Assembly: GCA_021463865.1 (NCBI GenBank)
Contig: JAJTXY010000034.1
Coordinates: 1-45,164, forward strand
DNA: 45,164 nt
Direction: 5' to 3'
Source of the DNA: Anaerolineae bacterium
GTDB lineage: Bacteria > Chloroflexota > Anaerolineae > Aggregatilineales > J027
A program made the translations under genes and the position numbers. Every line of letters begins with the position of its first letter. Positions within the stretch are counted from its first letter, which is position 1. Shown here in pieces: positions 1 to 9,510 of the stretch. The notes under the pieces were generated by a model, which saw nothing but the letters and a program-made list of their open reading frames with translations, did no database searches and was not told the DNA's origin.

Positions 1-2057
1 CCCGTAATTTCAAGCACATAATAGCCATCCGAGGGGGTGTAACGGAAAATAATCCGTCCGCCGCTGTTGACATCCTGCAAGCGGAAACGCATCCGCAAAA
101 TAATGTCCGTCGTGCCAGATTCCGTCCATTCGGGCACTTCATTGCCCAAAATCGCCAATGAACTCGAAAGACCTGACGCCCCGACCAAAACGGTATTGCC
201 GCCCTCAGTCACCAAGCGCCACTCTTCTGCATCATAGGCCCAGCCTGTCAGCACATCCGCGTTTTCCATATCCGCCAAAAATGGCATCTGTCCGGCGGGT
301 TGCGGGGTTGGGGTTGGGAACGGTGTCAAGGTGGGTGAAGCGGTAAAGGTGGGTGAGGCCGTAAATGTTACCGTCGCGGATGGCGTCGCTGTCGGCGTTT
401 CGGTGGGAGTATCCGAAGGGGTAAAAGTCGCAGATGGCGAACTGGTCTCGGTGGGCGAGGCCGTCGGAGTATCCGTCAAAGTATTGGTGCTCGTCGGGGT
501 GGCCGATGGCCGCTCAGTCGCAGTTCCGGTATCAGTAGCGGACGGGGTTGATGTAGGCGTAGGGGTATCCGTTGCCGATGGGGTTGAACTTGCAGTTGGT
601 GTATCGGTAGGTAGTGGCGTCAAAAAGGTAGCGGTCAGCGTATCTCTGGCATCTACTGTCGCAGTTTTTCCGGTTTCTAGCGCAACTTGGGTTTTGGTTA
701 CGGCCAAGCGAGCCTCTTGAGTCGAAGTGCCGATTGCGCCGCGTGCATCCGCTGTTTGGGTCGCATCATCATTGGCCCGTTGGGTATTGATCGCCTGTGC
801 CACCACCACCCGTGTTTGCGTGCCGATTGCGCCTTGCGTCCCCAAAACAGCCGCGCTTTGTGTACGGGTCTGTGCAGCGACCCGTGTCTGCTCTGCTTCA
901 GCATCAGTGGTAGTTTCATCCTGATTGCTTTGCAGGGCAGCAAAAACAATCGCCCCGGCTACCGCTAACAGGCCGATAAATAATAAAACTGCCAGTATCC
1001 CCTGTGAGCGATGGTGTGAGGGTGGAGGCGTTGAGGGAGCAGGAGCAGTGGATGGGGTTGCCCCCGGCGGCGTCACATGTCGCGTCGCGTCGTTTGGTAC
1101 TGGAGGAGTAGGTGTTTTAATGCTGGTAGATTGGCCGGTGGGGGGTGTACCCGGTGCTTGAATAAAGGTGGCCCGCGCATTTTCCAACTCTTGGATGGTT
1201 TGGCTGGCAATCTCCTTTAGCTGAACAGGCTGCGTAATAATCTTGTCCCCCAGCGCTTTGTTGAGCGCCGAGACAAATTCCACTGCCGTGTCATAACGAT
1301 CTTCAGGCTGCTTGGCAAGCCCTTTCATCATCACTTCTTCAACGGCGGCGGGCAGATTAGGATTAAAGGCCAAAATCGAGGGGATGGGGTCGCTGATATG
1401 TCGCACCATCAAGGCCATTGGGGTTTCAGCCGAATAAGGCGAATATCCCGATAGAATCTCAAAAGCGATCACCGCCAGACCATAGGTATCGGATCGCCCA
1501 TCAATATCCAGACCCATGCCCTGTTCAGGAGCCATATAACCGGGGGTACCGACTGCAATCCCCGTATCGGTCAGTCCTTGACTGCTCTCAATCATACGGG
1601 CAATCCCGAAATCGGTAAGGAAAGCGTTGCCATCGGCATCAATTAAAATATTCGACGGCTTAATATCGCGGTGAATAACCCCCTGACGATGGGCATAATC
1701 CAACGCCGCCGCCGACTGCCGGAGGACATGAATGACCTCCCCTGCTGGGAGTTGTGCTTTTGAAGTAATATCTTTCAGCGTACCGGAGGGCAGATAACGC
1801 ATCACAATATAAGGGGGTTCGTGCTGCCCATTAAAATCATAAACGGGCAGAATATGAGGATGCTCAAGCCGCGCAATAAGACGAGCTTCGCGCAAAAAAC
1901 GCTCTAATGAAGCAGGGTCGGCAGCGATGGATTTTTGGATCACCTTGATAGCAACAAAACGATCCATGCTTGGCTGATAGGCCCGATACACCCGTGCCAT
2001 CCCACCGCGCCCGATTTCCTCCAAAATCTCATATGGCCCAATCGTTTGACCAACCAT
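1..2057 (-). CDS. Membrane Ser/Thr protein kinase (Hanks type), C-terminus cut off
   Basis: Partial: the frame runs off the left edge. The ATG at 2057 opens a classical bacterial Ser/Thr kinase domain (about residues 8-270) with a glycine loop (EIGRGGMARVY), the ATP lysine in VAIKV (about K38), the catalytic loop HRDIKPSN (about D131), DFG (about 149-151) and GTPGYMAPEQ. A proline/threonine linker leads to one membrane segment (about 345-367), then a long Thr/Ala/Gln region and a Thr-Pro-Ser-rich stalk. The last visible ~95 residues form a beta-rich extracytoplasmic domain resembling a LamG/jelly-roll module. There are no PASTA repeats. The expected role is to sense something outside the cell and phosphorylate cytoplasmic proteins; the targets are unknown. 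It lies downstream of the large histidine kinase, separated by a terminator hairpin. Confidence 0.93.
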   Translation of the reverse strand, partial: MVGQTIGPYEILEEIGRGGMARVYRAYQPSMDRFVAIKVIQKSIAADPASLERFLREARLIARLEHPHILPVYDFNGQHEPPYIVMRYLPSGTLKDITSKAQLPAGEVIHVLRQSAAALDYAHRQGVIHRDIKPSNILIDADGNAFLTDFGIARMIESSQGLTDTGIAVGTPGYMAPEQGMGLDIDGRSDTYGLAVIAFEILSGYSPYSAETPMALMVRHISDPIPSILAFNPNLPAAVEEVMMKGLAKQPEDRYDTAVEFVSALNKALGDKIITQPVQLKEIASQTIQELENARATFIQAPGTPPTGQSTSIKTPTPPVPNDATRHVTPPGATPSTAPAPSTPPPSHHRSQGILAVLLFIGLLAVAGAIVFAALQSNQDETTTDAEAEQTRVAAQTRTQSAAVLGTQGAIGTQTRVVVAQAINTQRANDDATQTADARGAIGTSTQEARLAVTKTQVALETGKTATVDARDTLTATFLTPLPTDTPTASSTPSATDTPTPTSTPSATDTGTATERPSATPTSTNTLTDTPTASPTETSSPSATFTPSDTPTETPTATPSATVTFTASPTFTASPTLTPFPTPTPQPAGQMPFLADMENADVLTGWAYDAEEWRLVTEGGNTVLVGASGLSSSLAILGNEVPEWTESGTTDIILRMRFRLQDVNSGGRIIFRYTPSDGYYVLEIT

Positions 2058-2084
2058 ATTTTAAACGTCCTGTTGAAAGATTAG

Positions 2085-2137
2085 GCAAAGAAATAAAAAA
2101 ATAACTTGTGTTATAGCAGGTGTACTATAACACAAGT
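2085..2137 (-). terminator. Rho-independent terminator after the histidine kinase
   Basis: A perfect 13-bp inverted repeat (arms 2104-2116 and 2125-2137, 8-nt loop) follows the histidine kinase stop at 2175. On the minus strand it is followed by a T-rich tail (TTATTTTTTTATTT). The stem is AT-rich. It also sits 47 bp upstream of the kinase start at 2057, so an operator role for that gene is possible as well. Confidence 0.7.
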
Positions 2138-2174
2138 ACCAATTTCAGGCAGGACTTCAATCACTGTTGAGCGG

Positions 2175-5100
2175 TTAGGTGGCCTCACGCATCACTTCAT
2201 CAGCCAATGGCAGAGTAAAGTGGAAAGTCGTCCCCACATTGAGTTCACTTTCGACCCAAACTTGACCCCCGTGCTGCAAGATCAAGCCGCGTGTCAGCAC
2301 CATGCCTAGGCCTGTGCCGGGTTGGTCGGTGGCTTTGGCGTTGTCGGTACGGAAATATTTCTCACGGAACAGACGTTTTTGATCTTCTTCCGAAATACCG
2401 ATGCCCGTGTCTATGATCTGGACATGCAGCACACGCCGCGCCCCTTCTGTATCCCACAAATTGACCGATTCATCTACCTTGACCGTGACCTTACCACCGG
2501 GCGGGGTATATTTGTTGCCGTTGGTCAAGAAGTTGGTCATCACTTGAATGAGGCGTTTGTGGTCGCCCCAGATAAAGGGCAAATCATCACGGACTTCCAA
2601 AACCACCTGCTGTTGGCGGTCTTCAAACTGCTGCTGCAAGGGGATAAGGCTTTCGCGGCAAACCTGTGCAAAGGCCACCGACCCCATTTCTAACCGCATC
2701 TGACCAGATTCATAACGCTCGATGTCACGCAAGTCAGAAACCAGCGCATCCATACGATTAACCGCATTATAGATCGTTTTCAAAAAGTCACCTTGCTGGT
2801 CGTTAATTGGCCCGACCACCCCACGCATCAGCAGGTCGGTATAACCTTTCATCGAGGTCATCGGGGCTTTGAGTTCGTGGGCAATAAACGACACAAACTC
2901 GGCGCGGGCCTCTTGTTGATGCCGCAGTTGGTCAAACAACTGCGCATTGGCAATAGCAGGGCTGGCATGGTCAGCCAACCGCGACAGGAATTGCAGGTCT
3001 AGCAGGTTGAGGTCGGTCTCGTTATCGCTTTCCAGCAAGATAATCCCAATCGCTTCGTTGGCGCTGATAATCGGCACCACAATTTGTGAGACCGCATCCG
3101 GGTACGTTTCAATATAATCCGGGTCTGTTTTGAGGCTCCGTGAAAAAACGGGGGTTGCCGAGCGAATCACACGCCCCCAAATCCCCTCTTCAATTGAAAA
3201 CTCGTTGCCGACCCCTTCAAAAAAGAGTGACCCCATCGGATAGTTCCGAACAGCAGCCAAGCGCATCATATTGCTGTCGGGCTTCACCACCGCCAGCGCT
3301 CCCACTTTGGCCTCGGCATGTTGAATAGCCCAGTTGAGGGTGATTTCCGCAACCTTGTACAGTTCCAACGTCTTATTCAACTGCTGGTCAATCGCGGCCA
3401 TCCGGTCAAGTTCTTCTACCCGTTGGAGCAGTTGGGCGTCTTGCGATTCAAACAACTTGGCGTTTTGAATGGCGACGGCTGCTTGTGCCGCAAACGTGGT
3501 CAACAGTTGGGCATCTTCTTCGGTAAAAATGCTGCGATCTTTCTTATTCAGAATTTGCAGCACCCCGATGGGCGACCCTTGCGAAATCAGCGGCGTGGTC
3601 AAGATGGCCCGCGAATGGAAGGTCATCTCGTCTTCATCTTCCTGCTTGACCACCTCCCCATGCCAACGGCTGTCTTGGGCGGTGTCATTCACAATGATGG
3701 GTTCACCACGTTTGAGGGCTTCGGCAGAAAGGCTGCTGGCATCTTTGGAAATGCGCTTGCCAACGAGTGCCCCGGCGGTTGGCCCCAACGCGACATGGAA
3801 CACCAAGTCGCCTGTTGGATCATCCAACAGTAGCAGGCTACCCGCTTCGGCTTTGAGAATTTCCATCGCGCTTTGGGTGATGATATTTAACAGGCGGTCA
3901 AGGTCTTCAATCGCAAAGGATAGCTGGCTAGAAATCTGATTCAGAGCTTCCAATTGGCGGGTACGGATTTGCGTCGCCTCGAACAAACGGGTTTTGTCAA
4001 TCGCGCTGGCTGCAACGTTGGCAATATCCGAAAACAAACGCATCTGGTCGTCGCTGTAACGGATGGTGGGGTCGTTTGTCCCGACAGACATCACCCCCAA
4101 CGCGCCTTTCGTTGTATCAGCCGTCAGCGGCACGGCCATCCACGCCTTCATTTGTTGATATAGGGGTTCGACTTCGGCATTTGGATTGATACGGCGCAGT
4201 TCCGCCGCATAATCGGGGGTCAGTGTAATTTTCTGGGTATTGACAACCTCGCTTAACAAATCGCGCCCCATTGTCCAGCGCCGACCTTCGACATGCTCCA
4301 AACGTTCATCGCCTCTAGCAAAGAAAGCATAATACAAATGCCCCGACAGATGGTCGGCAATCGCAATTGAGAAAATATCGGCCTCAATCACGCGGGTCGT
4401 TTGGGCATAGAGCAGTTCCATCAACGTGTCAAAGTCAATCGCAAAGTTGAGTGCGCGGGAGACTTGGCTCAACACGTCTTGAATCTTGAACCGGCGTTCA
4501 AGGTCTTGCACGATCTGGGCACGTTCCAATGCAAGGGCGGCTTGGTCGGCGATATTTTGAATAAAGCGCAGGTCTTCATAGCTATAAGCCTCACCGTTGC
4601 GCCGTGGCCCCACCGCCAAAAAGCCATTTAACTGTCGTCGCCCCTTTAGACTGACAAAAATCGGCGTATTCAAAATCGCCAACTTGGAGCGTTCCTGATA
4701 GACCATCGGGGGTAATTGCGCCCCCGGCTCCAAATAGAGCAGGCTGGCCTCGGTTTGGAGATAATGCCCCAACCCACTCTTGAATGGGAACGTAATATCG
4801 GTGATGGGGCGTCCGCTTTCCGGGTTGACGTGTGCCACAAATTCCTGTGCCTCGCTGTCTCGCACAAACAAGAGCACATCCGTCGGGGCAAGCGTCTCTT
4901 GCATCGGTTGGCGAATGGAGCGATCCACGTCATCCAAGTTTAGGGCGTTGGTCATGGAACGAATCACTTCATCAAGGCGTTCCCGATATTGGCGGCGCGT
5001 CTTGAACCAGACATTATCAATTTGTTCGCGCAGGCGATTGCGTATCGGCACAAACCCCACAGCCATAAACAAGACAATCGCGGCGATTAAGAGCGGGCTA

Positions 5101-6380
5101 TCGGCATTAAACGCCTTAATGCCAATCCAACTTAACCCGCTTACTACTATGAAATAGGCCACAATCAATGACCCACCCAACGCATGGTAGACAATCACTG
5201 CCGGAATCAAGCGATCTGTTTCCAGTAAATGATATTGGGTAACGGCATAGGCTACCGTTAGCACAAACAACACCGCCAATGTCTGCACAACAGGGGTTGA
5301 CCATGTGGGGGCTTCGCCGCCGCTGGCTAATTGGTAAATCGTCCAGAGCAGGAGGGGGAATAATCCGAAAAACGTCGCTAAAAGGGCATAGCTGGCTTGT
5401 TCTCGGAATACAGGCGACGAGGTGTATTGCCGCCGCGAGAGCATAATCACACTCATGCCAAACGCGCCAAGCATCGTCACGATAATCGGAATCAGCAGGG
5501 CGATCTCATTGTCATTGATATAGAGTTGATAGATGAGCGGGGTCAAAATCAACCCGACCATCAGCGGGGCATACCGTACCGCCGGAATCCGTTCGACCAC
5601 TGCCAGATTGGAGGGGAAGGTCATGCCAAAACTGACCAGCAGACCACCCAACATAGAGCCAGCGAGTATCCATAAGGGAACTAGCTCGTGAGTGGTCATC
5701 AAATCTAGGCGACCCATTTCCACCACTGCCAAAGCCGCACAAATGCCCGTCAAAAATTGGGCCGACAGTGCTTCAATGCGCCGCAACAGCACAAATATCC
5801 CTACGCCCAACATGACCAATCCGGCGAAAAATCCAACGCCAAAATGGGCAATCAAGTCGGCCAGAGGAAATGCGGTTAATTTGAGTAACACTTCAGAAAT
5901 GACAGTGTTGTTTTCACCGGGATAGGAACGTTCCACTTGGGAAAGACCGCTGCCCTCACGCTCCACTTTGACCAATACCCGATTCCCCACTTCCAAGCCA
6001 TTTAATAGATCGTTTAGGGATTTCAGTGGGTCGTCTACTTGCCTCAGGTCTACTTGATTGGAGCCGCTCTCCGCAGCAATAATTCGATCCCCAGATTTCA
6101 TGCCCACATCCCAGCCCGACCATGTTTCATTGCTGAACGGCCCCACCGGTTGGACTTTGGCATCGTGGGTAAGCATGACACCAAGGAAGGGACGACTTTG
6201 AAATTGGAGTGCAAGCACTAAATAGGCGAGCGCGGCAATAGCGGCAACCGTAATTGCCCCAATGACGACGACATAATTCAATCGCCGTATTATTGGATTG
6301 GTTTGAGACGCAGCAAGTTCGGGTTTGACCTCTACTTCGGCTGCATAGGCTTCGTTTTGTCGTGGCAAGACCACTTTCAT
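2175..6380 (-). CDS. Large membrane sensor histidine kinase: PDZ-like, multi-TM, four GAF domains
   Basis: About 1401 aa from the ATG at 6380; an in-frame TTG at 6407 is the alternative start. Order: one N-terminal membrane segment; a PDZ-like extracytoplasmic module (GMKSGDRIIA); a hydrophobic region with roughly eight or more membrane segments; then about four GAF-type modules (roughly residues 480-1130) with typical GAF phrases such as TTPLISQGSPIGVLQILNK. HisKA follows with the phosphoacceptor in FIAHELKAPMTS (about H1168), then a HATPase_c domain with N box (NFLTNGNKYTPP), G1 (DTGIGISEED) and G2 (GTGLGMVL). It should autophosphorylate on His and pass phosphate to a response regulator. 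None is adjacent; the nearest receivers are at 27-29.5 kb. No receiver is fused to it. Confidence 0.93.
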   Translation of the reverse strand: MKVVLPRQNEAYAAEVEVKPELAASQTNPIIRRLNYVVVIGAITVAAIAALAYLVLALQFQSRPFLGVMLTHDAKVQPVGPFSNETWSGWDVGMKSGDRIIAAESGSNQVDLRQVDDPLKSLNDLLNGLEVGNRVLVKVEREGSGLSQVERSYPGENNTVISEVLLKLTAFPLADLIAHFGVGFFAGLVMLGVGIFVLLRRIEALSAQFLTGICAALAVVEMGRLDLMTTHELVPLWILAGSMLGGLLVSFGMTFPSNLAVVERIPAVRYAPLMVGLILTPLIYQLYINDNEIALLIPIIVTMLGAFGMSVIMLSRRQYTSSPVFREQASYALLATFFGLFPLLLWTIYQLASGGEAPTWSTPVVQTLAVLFVLTVAYAVTQYHLLETDRLIPAVIVYHALGGSLIVAYFIVVSGLSWIGIKAFNADSPLLIAAIVLFMAVGFVPIRNRLREQIDNVWFKTRRQYRERLDEVIRSMTNALNLDDVDRSIRQPMQETLAPTDVLLFVRDSEAQEFVAHVNPESGRPITDITFPFKSGLGHYLQTEASLLYLEPGAQLPPMVYQERSKLAILNTPIFVSLKGRRQLNGFLAVGPRRNGEAYSYEDLRFIQNIADQAALALERAQIVQDLERRFKIQDVLSQVSRALNFAIDFDTLMELLYAQTTRVIEADIFSIAIADHLSGHLYYAFFARGDERLEHVEGRRWTMGRDLLSEVVNTQKITLTPDYAAELRRINPNAEVEPLYQQMKAWMAVPLTADTTKGALGVMSVGTNDPTIRYSDDQMRLFSDIANVAASAIDKTRLFEATQIRTRQLEALNQISSQLSFAIEDLDRLLNIITQSAMEILKAEAGSLLLLDDPTGDLVFHVALGPTAGALVGKRISKDASSLSAEALKRGEPIIVNDTAQDSRWHGEVVKQEDEDEMTFHSRAILTTPLISQGSPIGVLQILNKKDRSIFTEEDAQLLTTFAAQAAVAIQNAKLFESQDAQLLQRVEELDRMAAIDQQLNKTLELYKVAEITLNWAIQHAEAKVGALAVVKPDSNMMRLAAVRNYPMGSLFFEGVGNEFSIEEGIWGRVIRSATPVFSRSLKTDPDYIETYPDAVSQIVVPIISANEAIGIILLESDNETDLNLLDLQFLSRLADHASPAIANAQLFDQLRHQQEARAEFVSFIAHELKAPMTSMKGYTDLLMRGVVGPINDQQGDFLKTIYNAVNRMDALVSDLRDIERYESGQMRLEMGSVAFAQVCRESLIPLQQQFEDRQQQVVLEVRDDLPFIWGDHKRLIQVMTNFLTNGNKYTPPGGKVTVKVDESVNLWDTEGARRVLHVQIIDTGIGISEEDQKRLFREKYFRTDNAKATDQPGTGLGMVLTRGLILQHGGQVWVESELNVGTTFHFTLPLADEVMREAT

Positions 6381-6450
6381 AGTATTTACGCCGCCCCAAT
6401 AATTCAATTGCAGAAGAATTTAAAGGTAGAATAAAGACCATCGTCTAGGG

Positions 6451-6480
6451 ATTATGGCCTTCAACTGGATTTTATCACAA
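6451..6480 (-). promoter_or_regulatory. Possible sigma70-type promoter for the histidine kinase
   Basis: On the minus strand, TTGTGA (6475-6480) and CATAAT (6451-6456) are 18 nt apart, about 70 bp upstream of the ATG at 6380. This is a match by eye in the gap between the DUF2723 gene and the kinase. Confidence 0.35.
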
Positions 6481-6526
6481 ATACGTAAGGGATACTGTAG
6501 GACGGCGGTTTAATTTTGCTAACTCT

Positions 6527-8464
6527 CTATTTTGCAAATGGAATCTCAAATTCGCCTGTCCGATCCCCTGTCGCACTCACCGTCATGCCGATGACAATTT
6601 TTAGGCCATCCGCTGGTAATGGTTCATTCGGCCATTGAATAAAATAGGTATCTTTTACGATTTGGCCCGCCTCCCATAAATCCGTTGGATAGCTATTTTC
6701 AACCGGGATATAGGCATCGTCTTGGCTCAACAAGCGCACCCTACCATCCGCCGCATAATGACGCAGATGGGTAAACACCGAGTAACGGGTATCAATCGTC
6801 TCTGTCGCCTGCCAATACAATGCCAACCGGATACCATCTGGGTCCGGCAGGATAGCATAGCTATAAAGTTCAATCCCCGGCGCGATAGGTGTCTGAACCA
6901 TCGTTGCCCTATCCGCCTCAACCTGTAAACGCGGGTCAAAAGGCGGACGCACCTGCAAAAAAATTTCGGTGTGTGTGCCAGAAAATGCGACCCCACGTTC
7001 TTGTATCCATGTCGAACCTGCATACAATCCGAAAATGCTGCGGAAAAATGGCGTGATATAGGTATCCCGATTGAGATTGGAGGATTCGGCAATGACATCA
7101 TCCACATTGCGCGAATCCAACGGCAGCAGGTCAGTACGGTGATGATTATCCAAAAATTCCAGCAAAATAAATGTCTCTGGTGACCACCCCCCGCCAAAAA
7201 CTACCGCCCCATGTGTGAGATATTCCATCTGGGCCAAATATGCTTCACCGCGTTGGTCATGGCTCAAATCACGTTCAGGGCGATTTTGGAAATAGGTATG
7301 GATGGCTAACCAGAGTAGCGGCAGGGTGAAAACGGCAAATAGAATAGGGGATTTCCATTTTTTCGCTAGATTTTTTGCTAGATAGAACGACCACGACGCC
7401 AGCACCATCAACCCGACGATGAGCGGCATCACAAGGGCATGTTGATAAATCACGGCTTTCCAATCTAGACGCCACGCCATCAAAAATAGCATCCAAGGAA
7501 TCAAATAGGCCACCAATACCACCCCTATCCGCCAACTTTTGAGCGTCAACACGAGCAGTCCCAGTATCCCGGCCCATACCCCAATCGTCGTGAGTTCATC
7601 TTGCAAATTGCCCCACACAAAATCGAGCCGCTCGGAAAAATCGTCTTTAGGCAGACGGATATTGCCTTCCAAGCCCTCGCCCGTCTGCAATTTGCCGCGA
7701 ATCACGTCCGTCGCAATCTGATTATCCATCTCGGCGGGAAACCAACTGGGACGGGTGCTAAACACTACATGTGGGTCGGTATTCACCCGCAGGTAGATGT
7801 ACCCATAGGACAAAATCGGCAGCATCAAGACAATCCCCAAGATACCCCACTGGTTCAACTTCAGGCGTCGCCATGCCCCACTCAGCAGCACTGCCAACCC
7901 CACTGCCGGAAACACTAATACAATCGTCCGGTGATTGGCGAGACCCAGCCCTATCAAAAACGCCATCCCGACCAGCGGCCCAAATTTTTGCGGCTGGGAT
8001 AAATGCAGCAGCATGAGCCAAAATAAGCCGATGAGCGAAATCGCATGGAGCGCCTGTGTCTCTGGAATCGTGCTAATATGCCAGATAGTGTTGGAAACCA
8101 TCAACAACCCCGTCGCGCCAAATGCTGATGGCGGGCTGGCAACATACAGAGCCAATTGGAAAAACAGCACCAACGCAATCGCACTCGCTAAAGCTGAACT
8201 ATAGGTAATCCATGTATAGGGGTTCTGATTTAGCCAATCCCCCAACCGCGCTGCCGCATAGCCAACTAATGTATAAACGGGGTAGCCTGTACTGTGGGCG
8301 ATGCCGAGTCGGTTGGCGACCCGCTGCAATTCAGCCGATTCGCTTTCGACCCCACCGCCAACCACCAAACCGGGTACAGCGGTAGTGGTGTATAACCAAA
8401 GGGCCATGCCAAAAATAAGCAACGAACCAAGCCAGCGAGGGGAGGTTAATTTTGCTGATTTCAA
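6527..8464 (-). CDS. DUF2723 family multi-pass membrane protein
   Basis: 645 aa. The N-terminal part has the DUF2723 look: a first membrane helix, then an extracytoplasmic loop with GGGVESESAELQRVANRLG and AHSTGYPVYTLVGY, the acidic-loop arrangement of GT-C/protein O-mannosyltransferase-like glycosyltransferases. About ten hydrophobic helices follow, then a soluble C-terminal domain of about 240 residues. The family is thought to transfer sugars from polyprenol-linked donors outside the membrane; the substrate here is not visible. The start is TTG at 8464, supported by TTAGGAAA about 9 nt upstream; the next in-frame ATG lies inside the first helix. It is divergent from the LysM lipoprotein and 146 bp upstream of the histidine kinase ATG. 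Confidence 0.88.
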   Translation of the reverse strand: MKSAKLTSPRWLGSLLIFGMALWLYTTTAVPGLVVGGGVESESAELQRVANRLGIAHSTGYPVYTLVGYAAARLGDWLNQNPYTWITYSSALASAIALVLFFQLALYVASPPSAFGATGLLMVSNTIWHISTIPETQALHAISLIGLFWLMLLHLSQPQKFGPLVGMAFLIGLGLANHRTIVLVFPAVGLAVLLSGAWRRLKLNQWGILGIVLMLPILSYGYIYLRVNTDPHVVFSTRPSWFPAEMDNQIATDVIRGKLQTGEGLEGNIRLPKDDFSERLDFVWGNLQDELTTIGVWAGILGLLVLTLKSWRIGVVLVAYLIPWMLFLMAWRLDWKAVIYQHALVMPLIVGLMVLASWSFYLAKNLAKKWKSPILFAVFTLPLLWLAIHTYFQNRPERDLSHDQRGEAYLAQMEYLTHGAVVFGGGWSPETFILLEFLDNHHRTDLLPLDSRNVDDVIAESSNLNRDTYITPFFRSIFGLYAGSTWIQERGVAFSGTHTEIFLQVRPPFDPRLQVEADRATMVQTPIAPGIELYSYAILPDPDGIRLALYWQATETIDTRYSVFTHLRHYAADGRVRLLSQDDAYIPVENSYPTDLWEAGQIVKDTYFIQWPNEPLPADGLKIVIGMTVSATGDRTGEFEIPFAK

Positions 8465-8639
8465 AATTGTGTTTCCTAACGACCAATAAACGCCGTTGTA
8501 GTCTATCCAACAGCCCTATCTACAGCAAAACGACTCACCACCGCCAACCATTCTCAAACATTGCTTCTGCAAGACTGCGGTAGAATGGTTACAATGGGGG
8601 CAGTTAACGAACGGTAATTTTTTCAGGTAGGGACTAAGA

Positions 8640-9494
8640 ATGCGATTTTTAAAACGACCTTCGGTACGTTTGGGAATCATGTTAGGCCTGCTGCTCTTCG
8701 GGGTAACAGGCTGTTTTAAAGATGCCAGCGATGAAAACGCCTCCACTACCAAAGTCAACTTACGGGAACTTGACCCGGTGATTAGTACCCCATTGGCTTC
8801 CAATACTCCAGCGCTGCCGACCTTTACGCCGCAGCCCCAAAGCGCCGCGAGCAAAACACTCATTGTCGGAGGCCCGCCTGTCAACACGCCTGAAGATAGT
8901 GAAAGCGGAGGAGAAGTCGCTACGACCCTTCCTAGTTTCACACCACGACCTACTGTTGATCTGGCCCAAGCCACCTTGCCGCCGCCCGGTTTTGCCGACA
9001 CGGGCATTTCACCCACCCCCAGTCTGACCTTGACCTTGACGCTTGAGCCGGGAATGCCAACACCGACACCGCCGCCGCCGCCAGATAAATGTATCTATGT
9101 CGTGCAGGCTGGCGATACGCTGTACAGCATTACTGTTGAGCTCGATATTGCCGTCGAAGAATTTTACCCCGTCAATCCCGAACTGGCGGCTAATCCCAAT
9201 TCGCTCAATATTGGGCAGGAAATTCGTATTCCAAATTGTGTTTCAGAAACCGCTACCGTTGATCCGAATGCACCACCCCCTGCCACTAATTCAGAAGTTC
9301 CGGCGACCAATCCGCCACCAGTGAATGGCACCCAAACCTACACCGTCCAGCAAGGCGATAATCTATTTAGAATCGCGTTGAATCATAACATCACGGTTGA
9401 GGAATTGATTGCCGCTAATCCGGGCAAGTTGGTGAATCAAAACAGCCTTATCTATCCCGGCGATGTGTTGAATATTCCGGCCCCAACCCAATAG
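8640..9494 (+). CDS. Lipoprotein with two LysM domains
   Basis: 284 aa with a lipoprotein signal: a basic start, a hydrophobic core and a VTGC lipobox (Cys25). A Pro/Thr-rich linker (about 40-148) leads to two LysM modules: residues 153-198 (VVQAGDTLYSITVE through IGQEIRIP) and 233-280 (YTVQQGDNLFRIALNH through YPGDVLNIP). LysM binds N-acetylglucosamine polymers such as peptidoglycan, so this is probably a surface-anchored glycan-binding protein. No hydrolase domain is present. The ATG at 8640 has AGGTAGGGA upstream. It is the first of two plus-strand genes, 16 bp before the DUF4058 gene. Confidence 0.9.
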   Translation: MRFLKRPSVRLGIMLGLLLFGVTGCFKDASDENASTTKVNLRELDPVISTPLASNTPALPTFTPQPQSAASKTLIVGGPPVNTPEDSESGGEVATTLPSFTPRPTVDLAQATLPPPGFADTGISPTPSLTLTLTLEPGMPTPTPPPPPDKCIYVVQAGDTLYSITVELDIAVEEFYPVNPELAANPNSLNIGQEIRIPNCVSETATVDPNAPPPATNSEVPATNPPPVNGTQTYTVQQGDNLFRIALNHNITVEELIAANPGKLVNQNSLIYPGDVLNIPAPTQ

Positions 9495-9510
9495 AATTGG
9501 GAAATGTGCG

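Noticed and set aside
331-720. Open plus-strand frame rich in Val/Gly/Ser repeats
   Set aside because: It is the antisense shadow of the Thr-Pro-Ser stalk of the Ser/Thr kinase; no ribosome site and no independent coding signal.
3318-3939. Long plus-strand open frames opposite the histidine kinase
   Set aside because: They mirror conserved GAF-domain coding on the minus strand and have no family resemblance of their own.
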